This document shows positions 17,635 through 25,912 of a stretch of DNA of 64,000 nucleotides, in pieces. The translations under genes and the position numbers were made by a program. The stretch spans positions 124,001-188,000 of the forward strand of contig NZ_MJAO01000006.1 of NCBI RefSeq assembly GCF_001902635.1, written 5' to 3'. The DNA is from Serratia marcescens (GTDB lineage: Bacteria > Pseudomonadota > Gammaproteobacteria > Enterobacterales > Enterobacteriaceae). Within the stretch, counting starts at the first letter, position 1. Each line of letters starts with the position of its first letter. The notes under the pieces are model-generated. The model had not been told where the DNA came from. It saw only the letters and a list, made by a program, of their open reading frames with translations, and made no database searches.

Positions 17635-18690
17635 ATGCCGCAACCTCTGAACGCCCCTGAACCCGCCCCACGCGCCTGGCCGCTGTGGAAACCGATCCTG
17701 TTTCTGCTGGTGGTGGCCGTCGGCCTCTACTACGTCAAATGGCAGCCTTACTACGGCAAAGCGTTCGTGGCGGCGGACAGCCACTCGATCGGCAAATCGA
17801 TCCTGGCCGACGGCGCCGCGAGCCCCTGGCTGGCGGCCTGGCAGTACGCGCTGGTCTACTTCACCGCGGTATGGAAGGCGGCGCTGCTCGGGGTGCTGTT
17901 AGGTTCGCTGGTGCAGGTGCTGATCCCGCGCGACTGGCTGGCGCGCACGCTCGGGCACCGGCGTTTTTCCGGCACCGTGCTGGGGGCGCTGATCGCGCTG
18001 CCGGGCATGATGTGCACCTGCTGCGCCGCACCGGTTGCCGCCGGCATGCGCCGCCAGTCGGTATCCAGCGGCGCCGCGCTGGCCTTTTGGCTCGCCAACC
18101 CGGTATTGAACCCGGCGACGCTGGTGTTTATGGGGTTTGTGCTCGGTTGGCCGTTCGCCGCCATCCGCCTGGTGGCGGGCGTGGTGATGGTGCTGGGCAT
18201 CGCCTGGCTGGTGCAGCGCGTGACCGCCAACGACCCGCAGCCCGCCGCGCCGCAGCCGCCGGTGATGACGGCGCAGAGCGACGAGCGGCCGTTCCTCGCC
18301 CGCTGGGGGAAGGCGCTGTGGGCGCTGTTTTGGTCGACCATCCCGATCTACGTGCTGGCGGTGCTGGCGCTGGGGGCGGCGCGAGTCTGGCTGTTCCCGC
18401 ACGCCGATGGCGCCGTCGACAATAGCCTGCTGTGGATCATCGGCCTGGCGATCGTCGGCTGCCTGTTCGTTATCCCCACCGCGGCGGAAATCCCGATCGT
18501 GCAGACCATGATGCTGGCGGGCATGGGCGCCGGCCCGGCACTGGCGCTGCTGATGACCCTGCCGGCGGTCAGCCTGCCTTCGCTGCTGATGCTCCACAAG
18601 GCCTTCTCCGCCCGGGCGCTGTGCCTGACGGCGGCGCTGGTGGCGCTGTGCGGCGTACTGACTGGCGTGGTGGGGATGGGGTTGGTGTAA
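17635..18690 (+). CDS. DUF318/ArsP-type permease
   Basis: A 351-residue inner-membrane protein with about eight hydrophobic segments. It belongs to the ArsP_1/YraQ (DUF318, UPF0718) permease family. The conserved cysteine motif is at ALPGMMCTCCAAPVAAGMRR, with matched NPVLNPAT and FVIPTAAEIPIVQ segments in the two halves. Members export organoarsenicals or other metal-related compounds. The substrate here is unknown. It is divergent from phnF, but a functional link to phosphonate use is not shown. Confidence 0.8.
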   Translation: MPQPLNAPEPAPRAWPLWKPILFLLVVAVGLYYVKWQPYYGKAFVAADSHSIGKSILADGAASPWLAAWQYALVYFTAVWKAALLGVLLGSLVQVLIPRDWLARTLGHRRFSGTVLGALIALPGMMCTCCAAPVAAGMRRQSVSSGAALAFWLANPVLNPATLVFMGFVLGWPFAAIRLVAGVVMVLGIAWLVQRVTANDPQPAAPQPPVMTAQSDERPFLARWGKALWALFWSTIPIYVLAVLALGAARVWLFPHADGAVDNSLLWIIGLAIVGCLFVIPTAAEIPIVQTMMLAGMGAGPALALLMTLPAVSLPSLLMLHKAFSARALCLTAALVALCGVLTGVVGMGLV

Positions 18691-18731
18691 CTGATTCGTG
18701 ACTTGACGCTATCTCAATGGAGGAAATGAGA

Positions 18732-18923
18732 ATGGAACAGCGGAATAAACCTGAAATGGACGTAGAGGCAATGTTGCTGGCGCAGGCGTTGCGTGAAAGG
18801 GTAGATGCCGCCCTTGAACGCTTAAAAAATGGCACCGCGGTTTATATAAGCCATTCGGAGGCAGAAAAACGAATGGCTTTATTCAAGGAGAAAATCCGGG
18901 AACGTTATCGGCGGGGGGATTGA
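18732..18923 (+). CDS. Small charged protein, antitoxin-like
   Basis: A 63-residue helical, charged protein. The start at 18732 has GGAGG at 18719-18723 at the right distance; an earlier in-frame ATG at 18717 overlaps that site. The C-terminal AVYISHSEAEKRMALFKEKIRE resembles the tails of small antitoxin-like proteins, but I cannot name a family and no toxin gene follows. It ends just before the AT-rich retron segment. Confidence 0.6.
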   Translation: MEQRNKPEMDVEAMLLAQALRERVDAALERLKNGTAVYISHSEAEKRMALFKEKIRERYRRGD

Positions 18924-19049
18924 GGGGGATTCGTTCTGGGCTGGCAGGTTCTGTGGATAGAGCAGAATCTTATCTGGCAGCAGGTTTGAGTGAGAAGCTG
19001 ACGCTGCATACAAAAGAAATTATATTATTTGTGTGGAAGTAGTTATCAA

Positions 19050-19184
19050 ATAAAAATAGGATATTGTAAATATATCATTTATATATAATAATCAAAGCCA
19101 CAGTTTGAAAAATAAACTAGAACTATCCCGGACGGGCGGTTGAGATACTAACCGGTGTGTAGAAATACAAAATCTTATTTTTAT
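19050..19184 (+). repeat. Inverted repeat and promoter region before the OLD gene
   Basis: ATAAAAATAGGAT (19050-19062) pairs with ATCTTATTTTTAT (19172-19184), 13 bp including one G-U. Inside are short hairpins: TCAAA/TTTGA near 19093, CCCG-GA-CGGG near 19128 and CGGTT/AACCG near 19137. A consensus TATAAT at 19084-19089 may be the promoter -10 of the retron operon; no good -35 is seen. The right arm touches the AAGGAG ribosome site (19185-19190). It may be chance in AT-rich DNA or a second structured RNA. Confidence 0.4.
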
Positions 19185-19198
19185 AAGGAGTGTCTTTT

Positions 19199-21463
19199 AT
19201 GGGCTTGCAAAGTATAAGAATAAAGAATTTGCTATCCTTTGATGATGTAACAATAAGTTCGTTAGAGGATGTCAATTGCATTATAGGAATGAATAATGCT
19301 GGAAAATCTAATCTTATGAAAATGTTGAGATATTTTTATGACAAACTTGATGATATGAAAGTAATACCTCCCGACTTTCATTCTAGTTACACTCCATCAG
19401 GATCAATAACATTAACCTATGATGTGACAAGAATAAAGAAGATTGTAATGAATCCCAACAATAATGGTCGCTTCCATAAACATATTTATAACACATTGTT
19501 TAGGCCGCAATCATTTATCCGAAAGCCACATAAATTAGTTTTCCCTTTCACTTTCCCTTTTAGTTTTCAGAGTAAAAGTACTTATAGTATAACTCTCACA
19601 ATTTCCAAAGATGATTCTATAACTTGGTCTATTAAAGATCAAAATGCTCGACGTTTAATTAAAACTTTATTCCCTTTTTTCCATATTGAAACCAGACATA
19701 TTAATTTGTACGATTGGAATAGTATTTGGAAAATGGTGAGTAGTATAAATTCGTTTAATTTTTCTGAAATTAAGAAAGAAGACCTTCTCGAGTTCTTGGA
19801 TGAGAAAATATCAACTAAACGAGGGAGTTACAAGAAGTATATAGAAAGAGTTGAAAATGTAATTCACACGAAACCTTATACATATAAAGATAAAGTTGTT
19901 AATTATCTCAAGATAGTTTTAGATGGTGATATTTTTACAAACAAAGGTGAAGAGTTACATGTTCAGTCTGATGGTACGAATTCCCATAAATATCTTGAAG
20001 TTATACTTAACTTATTAATTTCATTAACGAGAACAGAATTCATCAACCCAATTATATATATTGATGAACCTGAAATTGGGTTGCATCCAAAACTAAGTGA
20101 GAGTTTTATTGAAAACTTAAGCCTGACATATAAAAAGTACGATAAAACTTCTAAAGAAATTGAAATTAATAAATATTCAACGCCATACCCAACATTTATA
20201 TTTAGCACTCACTCTTCGAGTTTGCTAAAGCTAACATTAAAATCTTTTTTAAAAAAGCAACAGGTTTTACATTTTTCAAAAGGAAGTGATGGTTCGACCA
20301 TAGTATCGAAATTAAATTCCAAATATGATGATGCTAGGTTTATAAATATGCTTAGCGATAATGAGGCTCGTCTTTTCTTTAGTGAATATATACTGTTTGT
20401 AGAGGGTTCTACTGAAGTTGAATTATTTAGAAATTATAATTTGCAAAAGTTGTTTCCTGTGCTTAAAAGGTTAGATGTGTATGATTGCGATGAAGTAATG
20501 TTGAAAAATATAAAGCCAAGCTATTCAAATGCAGCAATTCCATTTCTGATAGTAAAAGATATTGATCAGATTGCTGTAATTGACTTCGAGCAAGGGAAGT
20601 TTAGATTTAATGCAAAGGGAAAGGCAATTATCAATAAATGCATAAAGAATGACAGGCTAACTTATTTTTCAAAACATAGAAAACCTTTTTTTGATACAGC
20701 TAAATTTCTTGAAAGTCAAGATGGAAGAAAAGTGGCATTTAGTGATAATGGCTTAAGATTTAGACGGTTTAGTATCGCCAGAGTTATAAATGCAGTTAAT
20801 TTTCTATCCTCTAGAGATAATGTTTATTATACATCTACAACTATAGAAGGCTCATTGATTAATGAACCTTCTTTAGACTTATTCTCTTTATGGATTAGAG
20901 ATGTAATAACGAAGGATTTTGGTATAAATAATAATAACCCCTCCAAAATGATTGATGCCTTATTGCGTAAATATGACATTAAAACTCAATCCAAACATCT
21001 ATTTTTAAAAATATTTTCGAATTGTCGATCTAATCATGACTTGTCATTACGTCATATGAGACTATTGAATATTATTAAAATTAGATATGTGAAAGAAATA
21101 ATTGAAGAGTTTAAAGAAAATATCCCTGATGTAAAGGATCAGCTGGCTATTCTTCGCCTTGCTTTTAGCGGCAAAACGGAAACATTAGTAAGTCTTGAAA
21201 TGCATTACAAAATTGCTCAAAAACCGATTTGTCAAGATATATTAGATTATATTAAGAAACTGAAGTCGGAAAATTTCTCTTTTTTGAACTCTTACATGGG
21301 AAAGACTTCTGGTTGGGTCACTAGCTTCATTGATTTTAGTATAAATCATTATGTAAGCCTAGATAAAGAAAATGTCGGAAAAAATTTTCGCTTGGCTTTC
21401 CCTGAATTATCACATATTATTGATCATGCTTCTTCTTCGATAGAAGCTGGAGGACTCAAATGA
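19199..21463 (+). CDS. OLD-family ATPase-TOPRIM nuclease, retron Eco8-type effector
   Basis: A 754-residue protein with an SMC/ABC-like ATPase and a TOPRIM nuclease domain. Walker A is GMNNAGKS at 30-37, Walker B IIYIDEPE at 285-292, the switch histidine is in STHSS at 336-340. TOPRIM acidic residues are in LFVEGSTE (E402) and VKDIDQ (D454, D456). This architecture is that of OLD nucleases and of the effector of Retron-Eco8. ATG 19199 has AAGGAG eight bases upstream; a GTG at 19190 overlaps that site. The gene is AT-rich, unlike its neighbours, and its last codons overlap the candidate msr-msd RNA. Confidence 0.85.
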   Translation: MGLQSIRIKNLLSFDDVTISSLEDVNCIIGMNNAGKSNLMKMLRYFYDKLDDMKVIPPDFHSSYTPSGSITLTYDVTRIKKIVMNPNNNGRFHKHIYNTLFRPQSFIRKPHKLVFPFTFPFSFQSKSTYSITLTISKDDSITWSIKDQNARRLIKTLFPFFHIETRHINLYDWNSIWKMVSSINSFNFSEIKKEDLLEFLDEKISTKRGSYKKYIERVENVIHTKPYTYKDKVVNYLKIVLDGDIFTNKGEELHVQSDGTNSHKYLEVILNLLISLTRTEFINPIIYIDEPEIGLHPKLSESFIENLSLTYKKYDKTSKEIEINKYSTPYPTFIFSTHSSSLLKLTLKSFLKKQQVLHFSKGSDGSTIVSKLNSKYDDARFINMLSDNEARLFFSEYILFVEGSTEVELFRNYNLQKLFPVLKRLDVYDCDEVMLKNIKPSYSNAAIPFLIVKDIDQIAVIDFEQGKFRFNAKGKAIINKCIKNDRLTYFSKHRKPFFDTAKFLESQDGRKVAFSDNGLRFRRFSIARVINAVNFLSSRDNVYYTSTTIEGSLINEPSLDLFSLWIRDVITKDFGINNNNPSKMIDALLRKYDIKTQSKHLFLKIFSNCRSNHDLSLRHMRLLNIIKIRYVKEIIEEFKENIPDVKDQLAILRLAFSGKTETLVSLEMHYKIAQKPICQDILDYIKKLKSENFSFLNSYMGKTSGWVTSFIDFSINHYVSLDKENVGKNFRLAFPELSHIIDHASSSIEAGGLK

Positions 21464-21577
21464 GTTGACGCATGCCGTCACTTGCTCCAGCAAACACTAG
21501 CTCGGATTATCTTGCGTCCGCCAAGCCGCTTTAAGCCTCACGGGGTGTAAAGATGTTATTGGTATCGAAGAGGAAGC
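21428..21577 (+). ncRNA. Candidate retron msr-msd RNA
   Basis: Two arms, GCTTCTTCTTCGATA (21428-21442) and TATCGAAGAGGAAGC (21563-21577), pair over 15 bp with one G-U and fit the a1/a2 ends of retron RNAs. A guanosine (21443) directly follows a1, where the branching G sits in known retrons. Two short hairpins follow: TGACG-catgc-CGTCA (21467-21481) and TTGC-TCCA-GCAA (21482-21493), like msr stem-loops. The core is visibly richer in G+C than the genes on either side. No long msd stem is obvious between 21497 and 21562. The a1 arm is inside the OLD gene, and a2 contains the RT ribosome site. Confidence 0.6.
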
Positions 21578-21583
21578 TTTTTT

Positions 21584-22681
21584 ATGAAGCACAAAATTAC
21601 GAAAATTAACAGTGATTTTTACAAAAATTTTTACCTTAGAGAAACGTTCACCGATGATATTATTATGACTCATGGAGTTCCTAATATTACCAATAGTGAA
21701 TATCAAAACATTTCATTTAACAATAGAGTATTTTTCTCTATTAAACAAAGCTCTCCACATAAAAAAATACAAGAAAGAATCATAAGAAATTTCCTGCAAA
21801 AGGTACCCCTTAGTTCACCCGCAATTGCCTATCGTAAGAAATTAAGTTATTTACATTTTTTAGAACCTCATATCTATGGTGAAAATTTTTGTCGAATTGA
21901 CTTGTGTAATTTTTTTCATAATATAAACTACGACTATGCAAGAGAATGTTTTAAATCCTACTTTGAAGATGAATATTTAGTAAATAAAAAAATAAAAGTT
22001 GTTGACGCTTTTTTGAATAGTTTGTCTGTTGAAGTAGAACTCAATGATAAGAAAAAAAGAATATTCCCAATGGGATTTTCTACATCACCATTTATATCCA
22101 ATATAGTTTTCAGAAAGTTAGATGTTTTAATTAAAAATCTGTGTGACAAAAGAAGCATTATGTACACGCGCTATGCCGATGATATGCTTTTTTCAAGTTC
22201 TGGAAAAGACAACCTTCTTGGAAGCGAGCATTTTGATAAAGAAATATCCTCCATTGTTAACATTGCAGGACTGAACCTCAATGTACATAAAAAAATATTT
22301 AAAAGAGGTATTGTTTCACTGAATGGTTATGTGATCGAGAATAAAGATGGAGGAGGTGAGCGAGGAAGCTTGAGAATATCTAATGGGAAGACGTACTTGA
22401 TAAGGAAAGCATTGGATAAATATAAAAAAGGGTATTCTAAAAAACATATCTGCCAAAAGGTACTCTCAGTAAAACCACCAAGTGTTAAGTACAAAAGTAA
22501 TGCAGATCAATTTGTAATGGAGTTTTATAACTCTCAGTTTCATAATAAGCTGGCTGGTTATCGTTCTTATTTAATTTCATTGGTGAAATTTAATGAGAAA
22601 TTTGGATGTTTTCACGAAAAAGAAATTACCAAGTACTCAGCGATTATTGATGAAATTTCTAGTGTGTTGCTAAAATCCTAG
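21584..22681 (+). CDS. Retron-like reverse transcriptase
   Basis: A 365-residue RNA-directed DNA polymerase. Motif A is RIDLCNFFHNI (D106), motif B PMGFSTSPFISN (162-173) and the catalytic box YADD (197-200). The retron NAxxH position reads FLEPH (92-96), keeping only the histidine. The VTG position reads SLNGYV (245-250). It has no maturase or endonuclease domain, so it is not a group II intron. It follows the effector gene and the candidate ncRNA. The ribosome site AGAGGA lies within the a2 arm. Confidence 0.85.
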   Translation: MKHKITKINSDFYKNFYLRETFTDDIIMTHGVPNITNSEYQNISFNNRVFFSIKQSSPHKKIQERIIRNFLQKVPLSSPAIAYRKKLSYLHFLEPHIYGENFCRIDLCNFFHNINYDYARECFKSYFEDEYLVNKKIKVVDAFLNSLSVEVELNDKKKRIFPMGFSTSPFISNIVFRKLDVLIKNLCDKRSIMYTRYADDMLFSSSGKDNLLGSEHFDKEISSIVNIAGLNLNVHKKIFKRGIVSLNGYVIENKDGGGERGSLRISNGKTYLIRKALDKYKKGYSKKHICQKVLSVKPPSVKYKSNADQFVMEFYNSQFHNKLAGYRSYLISLVKFNEKFGCFHEKEITKYSAIIDEISSVLLKS

Positions 22682-22702
22682 TGCTAAAAAATTTAAAATA
22701 AT

Positions 22703-22720
22703 GGCCCTAAAGTTAGGGCC
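22703..22720 (+). terminator. Terminator of the retron operon
   Basis: GGCCCTAA-AG-TTAGGGCC is a perfect 8-bp hairpin 22 bases after the RT stop, in AT-rich DNA. There is no long T run. It closes the retron segment. Confidence 0.7.
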
Positions 22721-22896
22721 TTAAAAGTAAAAACTAGTTGTTGGTATAAGCGCCCCAATAAAACAATCATTGACTGACATGCCTCCTAGCAACCTCTGCT
22801 CCAGGCACATACAATACCAGTCCGTCAGATTTGCTTTATGCCGTAGCCGTCTCCAGTCGACTCTGGATCAACACTGCTGAGATACATACTGCCAGC

Positions 22897-23361
22897 TCAA
22901 CGCAACCTATGCACCACCTGGTTGCTGCTGCCGCGCCAAATCAGCGCCGGGTCTTTCAAATCCTGCACGAACTTGCCGTCGATCAGCACGTTGATTCTGT
23001 CTACTACCTGCATTTGCTGTGCGTCCAGCTCCGCCAACCGGTAGCCGGTCCACAGCCAGATATCCTTGCCGGGGCATTCGGCGCGCACCCGTTTCACCAG
23101 CTTTAAGATGCTCGGCACGTTGGCCGGATGCAGCGGATCGCCGCCGGAGAGCGACAGCCCCTGGCGCGGCACGCGCGTATCGTTCAGATCGGCGATGATG
23201 CGGTCTTCCAGCGCCGGGGTAAACGGCTGGCCGGAGTTGAGCCGCCAGGTGCTTTTGTTGTAGCAGCCGGGGCACTGGTGCACGCAGCCGGCAACAAACA
23301 GCGTGCAGCGGGTGCCGGGGCCGTTGACTACGTCGATCGGGTAATACTGGTGATAATTCAT
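22897..23361 (-). CDS. nrdG: NrdG, anaerobic ribonucleotide reductase activase
   Basis: A 154-residue radical-SAM enzyme, the same length as in E. coli. The cluster motif CVHQCPGC (CX3CX2C) and the SAM-binding SLSGGDPL are present. It puts the glycyl radical on NrdD. It lies 168 bases downstream of nrdD on the same strand. The chosen start is MNYHQYYPID; an ATG five codons earlier is less likely. Confidence 0.97.
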   Translation of the reverse strand: MNYHQYYPIDVVNGPGTRCTLFVAGCVHQCPGCYNKSTWRLNSGQPFTPALEDRIIADLNDTRVPRQGLSLSGGDPLHPANVPSILKLVKRVRAECPGKDIWLWTGYRLAELDAQQMQVVDRINVLIDGKFVQDLKDPALIWRGSSNQVVHRLR

Positions 23362-23529
23362 GTGAGGCCTGCCCATCAGGCTATTTTACTGGCCATTTTG
23401 CCTCCGGGCAGTGCTGCCAATCCTCACGTACTGCGTGTACGCCGCGGTTTGTGCGCGCTGGCCGAAGGCAAACTGGCTGCGACAATCACGCCTGATGAAC
23501 AGGCTTCTGCATAGGTTGCACGGCGTTTC

Positions 23530-25668
23530 TCAGCCGAGCTGCCCGTTGCCGAGGTGTTTCACCCGGCGTTTCACCTCTTCCTGCTTGCCGGCGTTGAACG
23601 GCCGGGCATCGGGGCTGCCGAGGTAGCCGCACACCCGGCGGGTGACTGAGACTTTGGCCGAGTCGTGGTTGCCGCATTTCGGGCAGGTGAAGCCTTTGCT
23701 GGTGCAGGAGAATTCACCGGTGAAGCCGCATTCGTAGCACTCGTCGATCGGCGTGTTGGTGCCGTAGTAAGGCACCCGGCTGTAGCTGTAGTCCCACACG
23801 TCTTCCAGCGCCTTCAGGTTGTGCTGCAGGTTCGGGTATTCGCCGTAGCAGATGAAGCCGCCGCTGGCCAACGGCGGGTAGGGCGCTTCGAAGTCCAGCT
23901 TGTCGTACGGATTGACCTTCTTCTCCACGTCGAGGTGGAAGCTGTTGGTGTAATAGCCCTTGTCGGTGACGCCCGGCACCACGCCGAAATCGGCGGTGTC
24001 CAGCCGGCAGAAGCGATCGCATAGGTTTTCGCTCGGCGTGCTGTAGAGGCTGAAGCCGTAGCCGGTCTCGTCCTTCCAGGCGTCGACGGCGGCGCGCAGG
24101 CGCGCGACGATCGCCACCGCTTTGGCGCGCAGCGTTTCGTCGTCATACACGTGGTTTTCGCCGCCGAACAGCGCGTTGATGGTCTCGTGCAGGCCGATGT
24201 AGCCCAGCGAAATCGAGGCGCGGCCGTTCTTGAAGATATCGGCGATGTTGTCGTCGGCTTTGAGCCGCACGCCGCAGGCGCCTTCCATGTACAAGATTGG
24301 CGCCACCCGCGCCTTGATGCCTTCCAGCCGGGCGATGCGCGTCATCAGGGCCTTTTTCGCCAGCTGCAGGCGCTGATCCAGCAGCGCCCAGAAGCGCGAC
24401 TCATCGCCCATCGCCTCCAGCGCGATGCGCGGCAGGTTGAGGCTGATGACGCCGATGTTGTTGCGGCCGTCGTGCACCAGTTCACCGTCCTGCTCGTAGG
24501 TGCCGAGGAAGCTGCGGCAGCCCATCGGCGTTTTGAACGAGCCGGTCACCTTCACCACCTGATCGTAGTTGAGGATGTCCGGGTACATGCGCTTGCTGGC
24601 GCACTCCAGCGCCAGCTGTTTGATGTCGTAGTTCGGATCGCCGTACTGGTGGTTGAGGCCGTCGCGGATGGCGAACACCAGTTTGGGGAACACGGCGGTC
24701 TTGCGGTTTTTGCCCAGCCCGGCGATGCGGTTTTTCAGGATCGAGCGCTGGATCAGGCGCGACTCCCAGCTGGTGCCGAGGCCGAAGCCGAAGGTGACGA
24801 ACGGCGTCTGGCCGTTGGCGGTGTGCAGGGTGTTGACCTCGTACTCCAGCGACTGGAAGGCGTCGTAACACTCTTTCTCGGTGCGCGCCATGGCATAGCC
24901 TTTGGCGTCCGGGATCTGCCACTCTTCCGCCACCTGCAGGTGTTTGCGGAAGCTCTCGTCGACGAACGGCGCCAGAATTTCATCGATGCGGTTGATGGTA
25001 GTGCCGCCATAGATATGGCTGGCGACCTGGGCGATGATCTGCGCGGTCACGGCGGTGGCGGTGGAGATCGACTTCGGCGGCTCAATCTCGGCGTTGCCCA
25101 TCTTGAAGCCGTTGGTCAGCATGCCTTTCAGATCGATCAGCATGCAGTTGAACATCGGGAAGAACGGCGAGTAGTCGAGATCGTGATAGTGAATTTCGCC
25201 GCGTTCATGGGCCAGCACCACGTCGCGCGGCAGGATGTGCTGTTTGGCGTAGTGTTTGGCGACGATGCCCGCCAGCAGGTCGCGCTGGGTGGGGATCACC
25301 TTGCTGTCCTTGTTGGCGTTCTCGTTCAGCAGCGCGCGGTTGCTCTGCTCAACCAAGCCGCGAATTTCCTGGTTCAGGCGGCCGCGCAGCTCGCGCGCCA
25401 CGTCGCGATCGTGGCGGTATTCGATATAGGCGCGCGCCAGCTGTTTGTACTCGCCGGCCATCAGCTGGTTTTCCACCGCCTGCTGGATCTCGTGGATATC
25501 GACGCGCGGCTGCTGCTTCATGCGCTGAGCGACCACGCGGGCGACAGTGGCGCAGTAGTCGGCATCGACCACGCCCACCGCCAGCGCGGCGCGTTCGATG
25601 GCCTGCGCGATGCGCGCTTCGTCAAAAGGTACCTGGCAACCGTCCCGCTTAATCACTACTGGTTTCAC
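23530..25668 (-). CDS. nrdD: NrdD, anaerobic ribonucleoside-triphosphate reductase
   Basis: A 712-residue glycyl-radical enzyme, identical in length to E. coli NrdD. It has an N-terminal ATP cone, the zinc site CYECGFTG...CPKCG and the C-terminal radical motif RRVCGYLGSPDARPF. It reduces NTPs to dNTPs without oxygen. The start is a GTG at 25668 (VKPVVIKRDGC), six bases after AAGGAG and aligning with the E. coli N terminus. The in-frame ATG at 25701 is upstream of that ribosome site. Confidence 0.97.
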   Translation of the reverse strand: MKPVVIKRDGCQVPFDEARIAQAIERAALAVGVVDADYCATVARVVAQRMKQQPRVDIHEIQQAVENQLMAGEYKQLARAYIEYRHDRDVARELRGRLNQEIRGLVEQSNRALLNENANKDSKVIPTQRDLLAGIVAKHYAKQHILPRDVVLAHERGEIHYHDLDYSPFFPMFNCMLIDLKGMLTNGFKMGNAEIEPPKSISTATAVTAQIIAQVASHIYGGTTINRIDEILAPFVDESFRKHLQVAEEWQIPDAKGYAMARTEKECYDAFQSLEYEVNTLHTANGQTPFVTFGFGLGTSWESRLIQRSILKNRIAGLGKNRKTAVFPKLVFAIRDGLNHQYGDPNYDIKQLALECASKRMYPDILNYDQVVKVTGSFKTPMGCRSFLGTYEQDGELVHDGRNNIGVISLNLPRIALEAMGDESRFWALLDQRLQLAKKALMTRIARLEGIKARVAPILYMEGACGVRLKADDNIADIFKNGRASISLGYIGLHETINALFGGENHVYDDETLRAKAVAIVARLRAAVDAWKDETGYGFSLYSTPSENLCDRFCRLDTADFGVVPGVTDKGYYTNSFHLDVEKKVNPYDKLDFEAPYPPLASGGFICYGEYPNLQHNLKALEDVWDYSYSRVPYYGTNTPIDECYECGFTGEFSCTSKGFTCPKCGNHDSAKVSVTRRVCGYLGSPDARPFNAGKQEEVKRRVKHLGNGQLG

Positions 25669-25737
25669 GTTGTACTCCTTGTTCCCCGAGGGAGCGTTCA
25701 TACCCGCCTGGCGTGGCGAGCAACCGTCAAATTTCGC

Positions 25738-25802
25738 TTATCCACAGGGCAAAGCCGCAGCGCGCAAGGGCTGTGGCGGCGTGTGGATGATTTTGTGGAT
25801 AA
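25738..25802. promoter_or_regulatory. Three DnaA boxes upstream of nrdD
   Basis: TTATCCACA at 25738-25746 and its complement TGTGGATAA at 25794-25802 are perfect DnaA boxes. TGTGGATGA at 25782-25790 differs by one base. They lie in the presumed 5' leader of nrdD, just downstream of the NrdR boxes. Confidence 0.65.
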
Positions 25803-25803
25803 C

Positions 25804-25850
25804 TACTATATATAGGTGTCTGCAATTATTAATGCACTATATATAGATGT
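25804..25850 (-). promoter_or_regulatory. Paired NrdR boxes over the nrdD promoter
   Basis: Two 16-base boxes, TACTATATATAGGTGT (25804-25819) and CACTATATATAGATGT (25835-25850), start 31 bases apart, three helical turns. This is the usual arrangement for NrdR, the dNTP-sensing repressor of reductase genes. The second box covers a possible -10 (TATAGT on the minus strand). Confidence 0.85.
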
Positions 25851-25863
25851 TGGCGGCATTCTT

Positions 25864-25877
25864 TTGATGTAGGACAA
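25864..25877 (-). promoter_or_regulatory. FNR-like site upstream of nrdD
   Basis: TTGAT-GTAG-GACAA matches 8 of 10 FNR consensus positions. Its centre at 25870.5 is about 41.5 bases upstream of a start near 25829, predicted from the -10 at 25836-25841. That is the position expected for class II FNR activation, and nrdDG is FNR-activated in E. coli. Confidence 0.6.
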
Positions 25878-25912
25878 GGAAAGCGGAAGAGCGTGCGCAA
25901 GCTGAACAGTCG

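Noticed and set aside
21584-22681. Group II intron or DGR reverse transcriptase
   Set aside because: There is no maturase or endonuclease domain, no variable-repeat pair nearby, and the effector and RNA layout fit a retron better.
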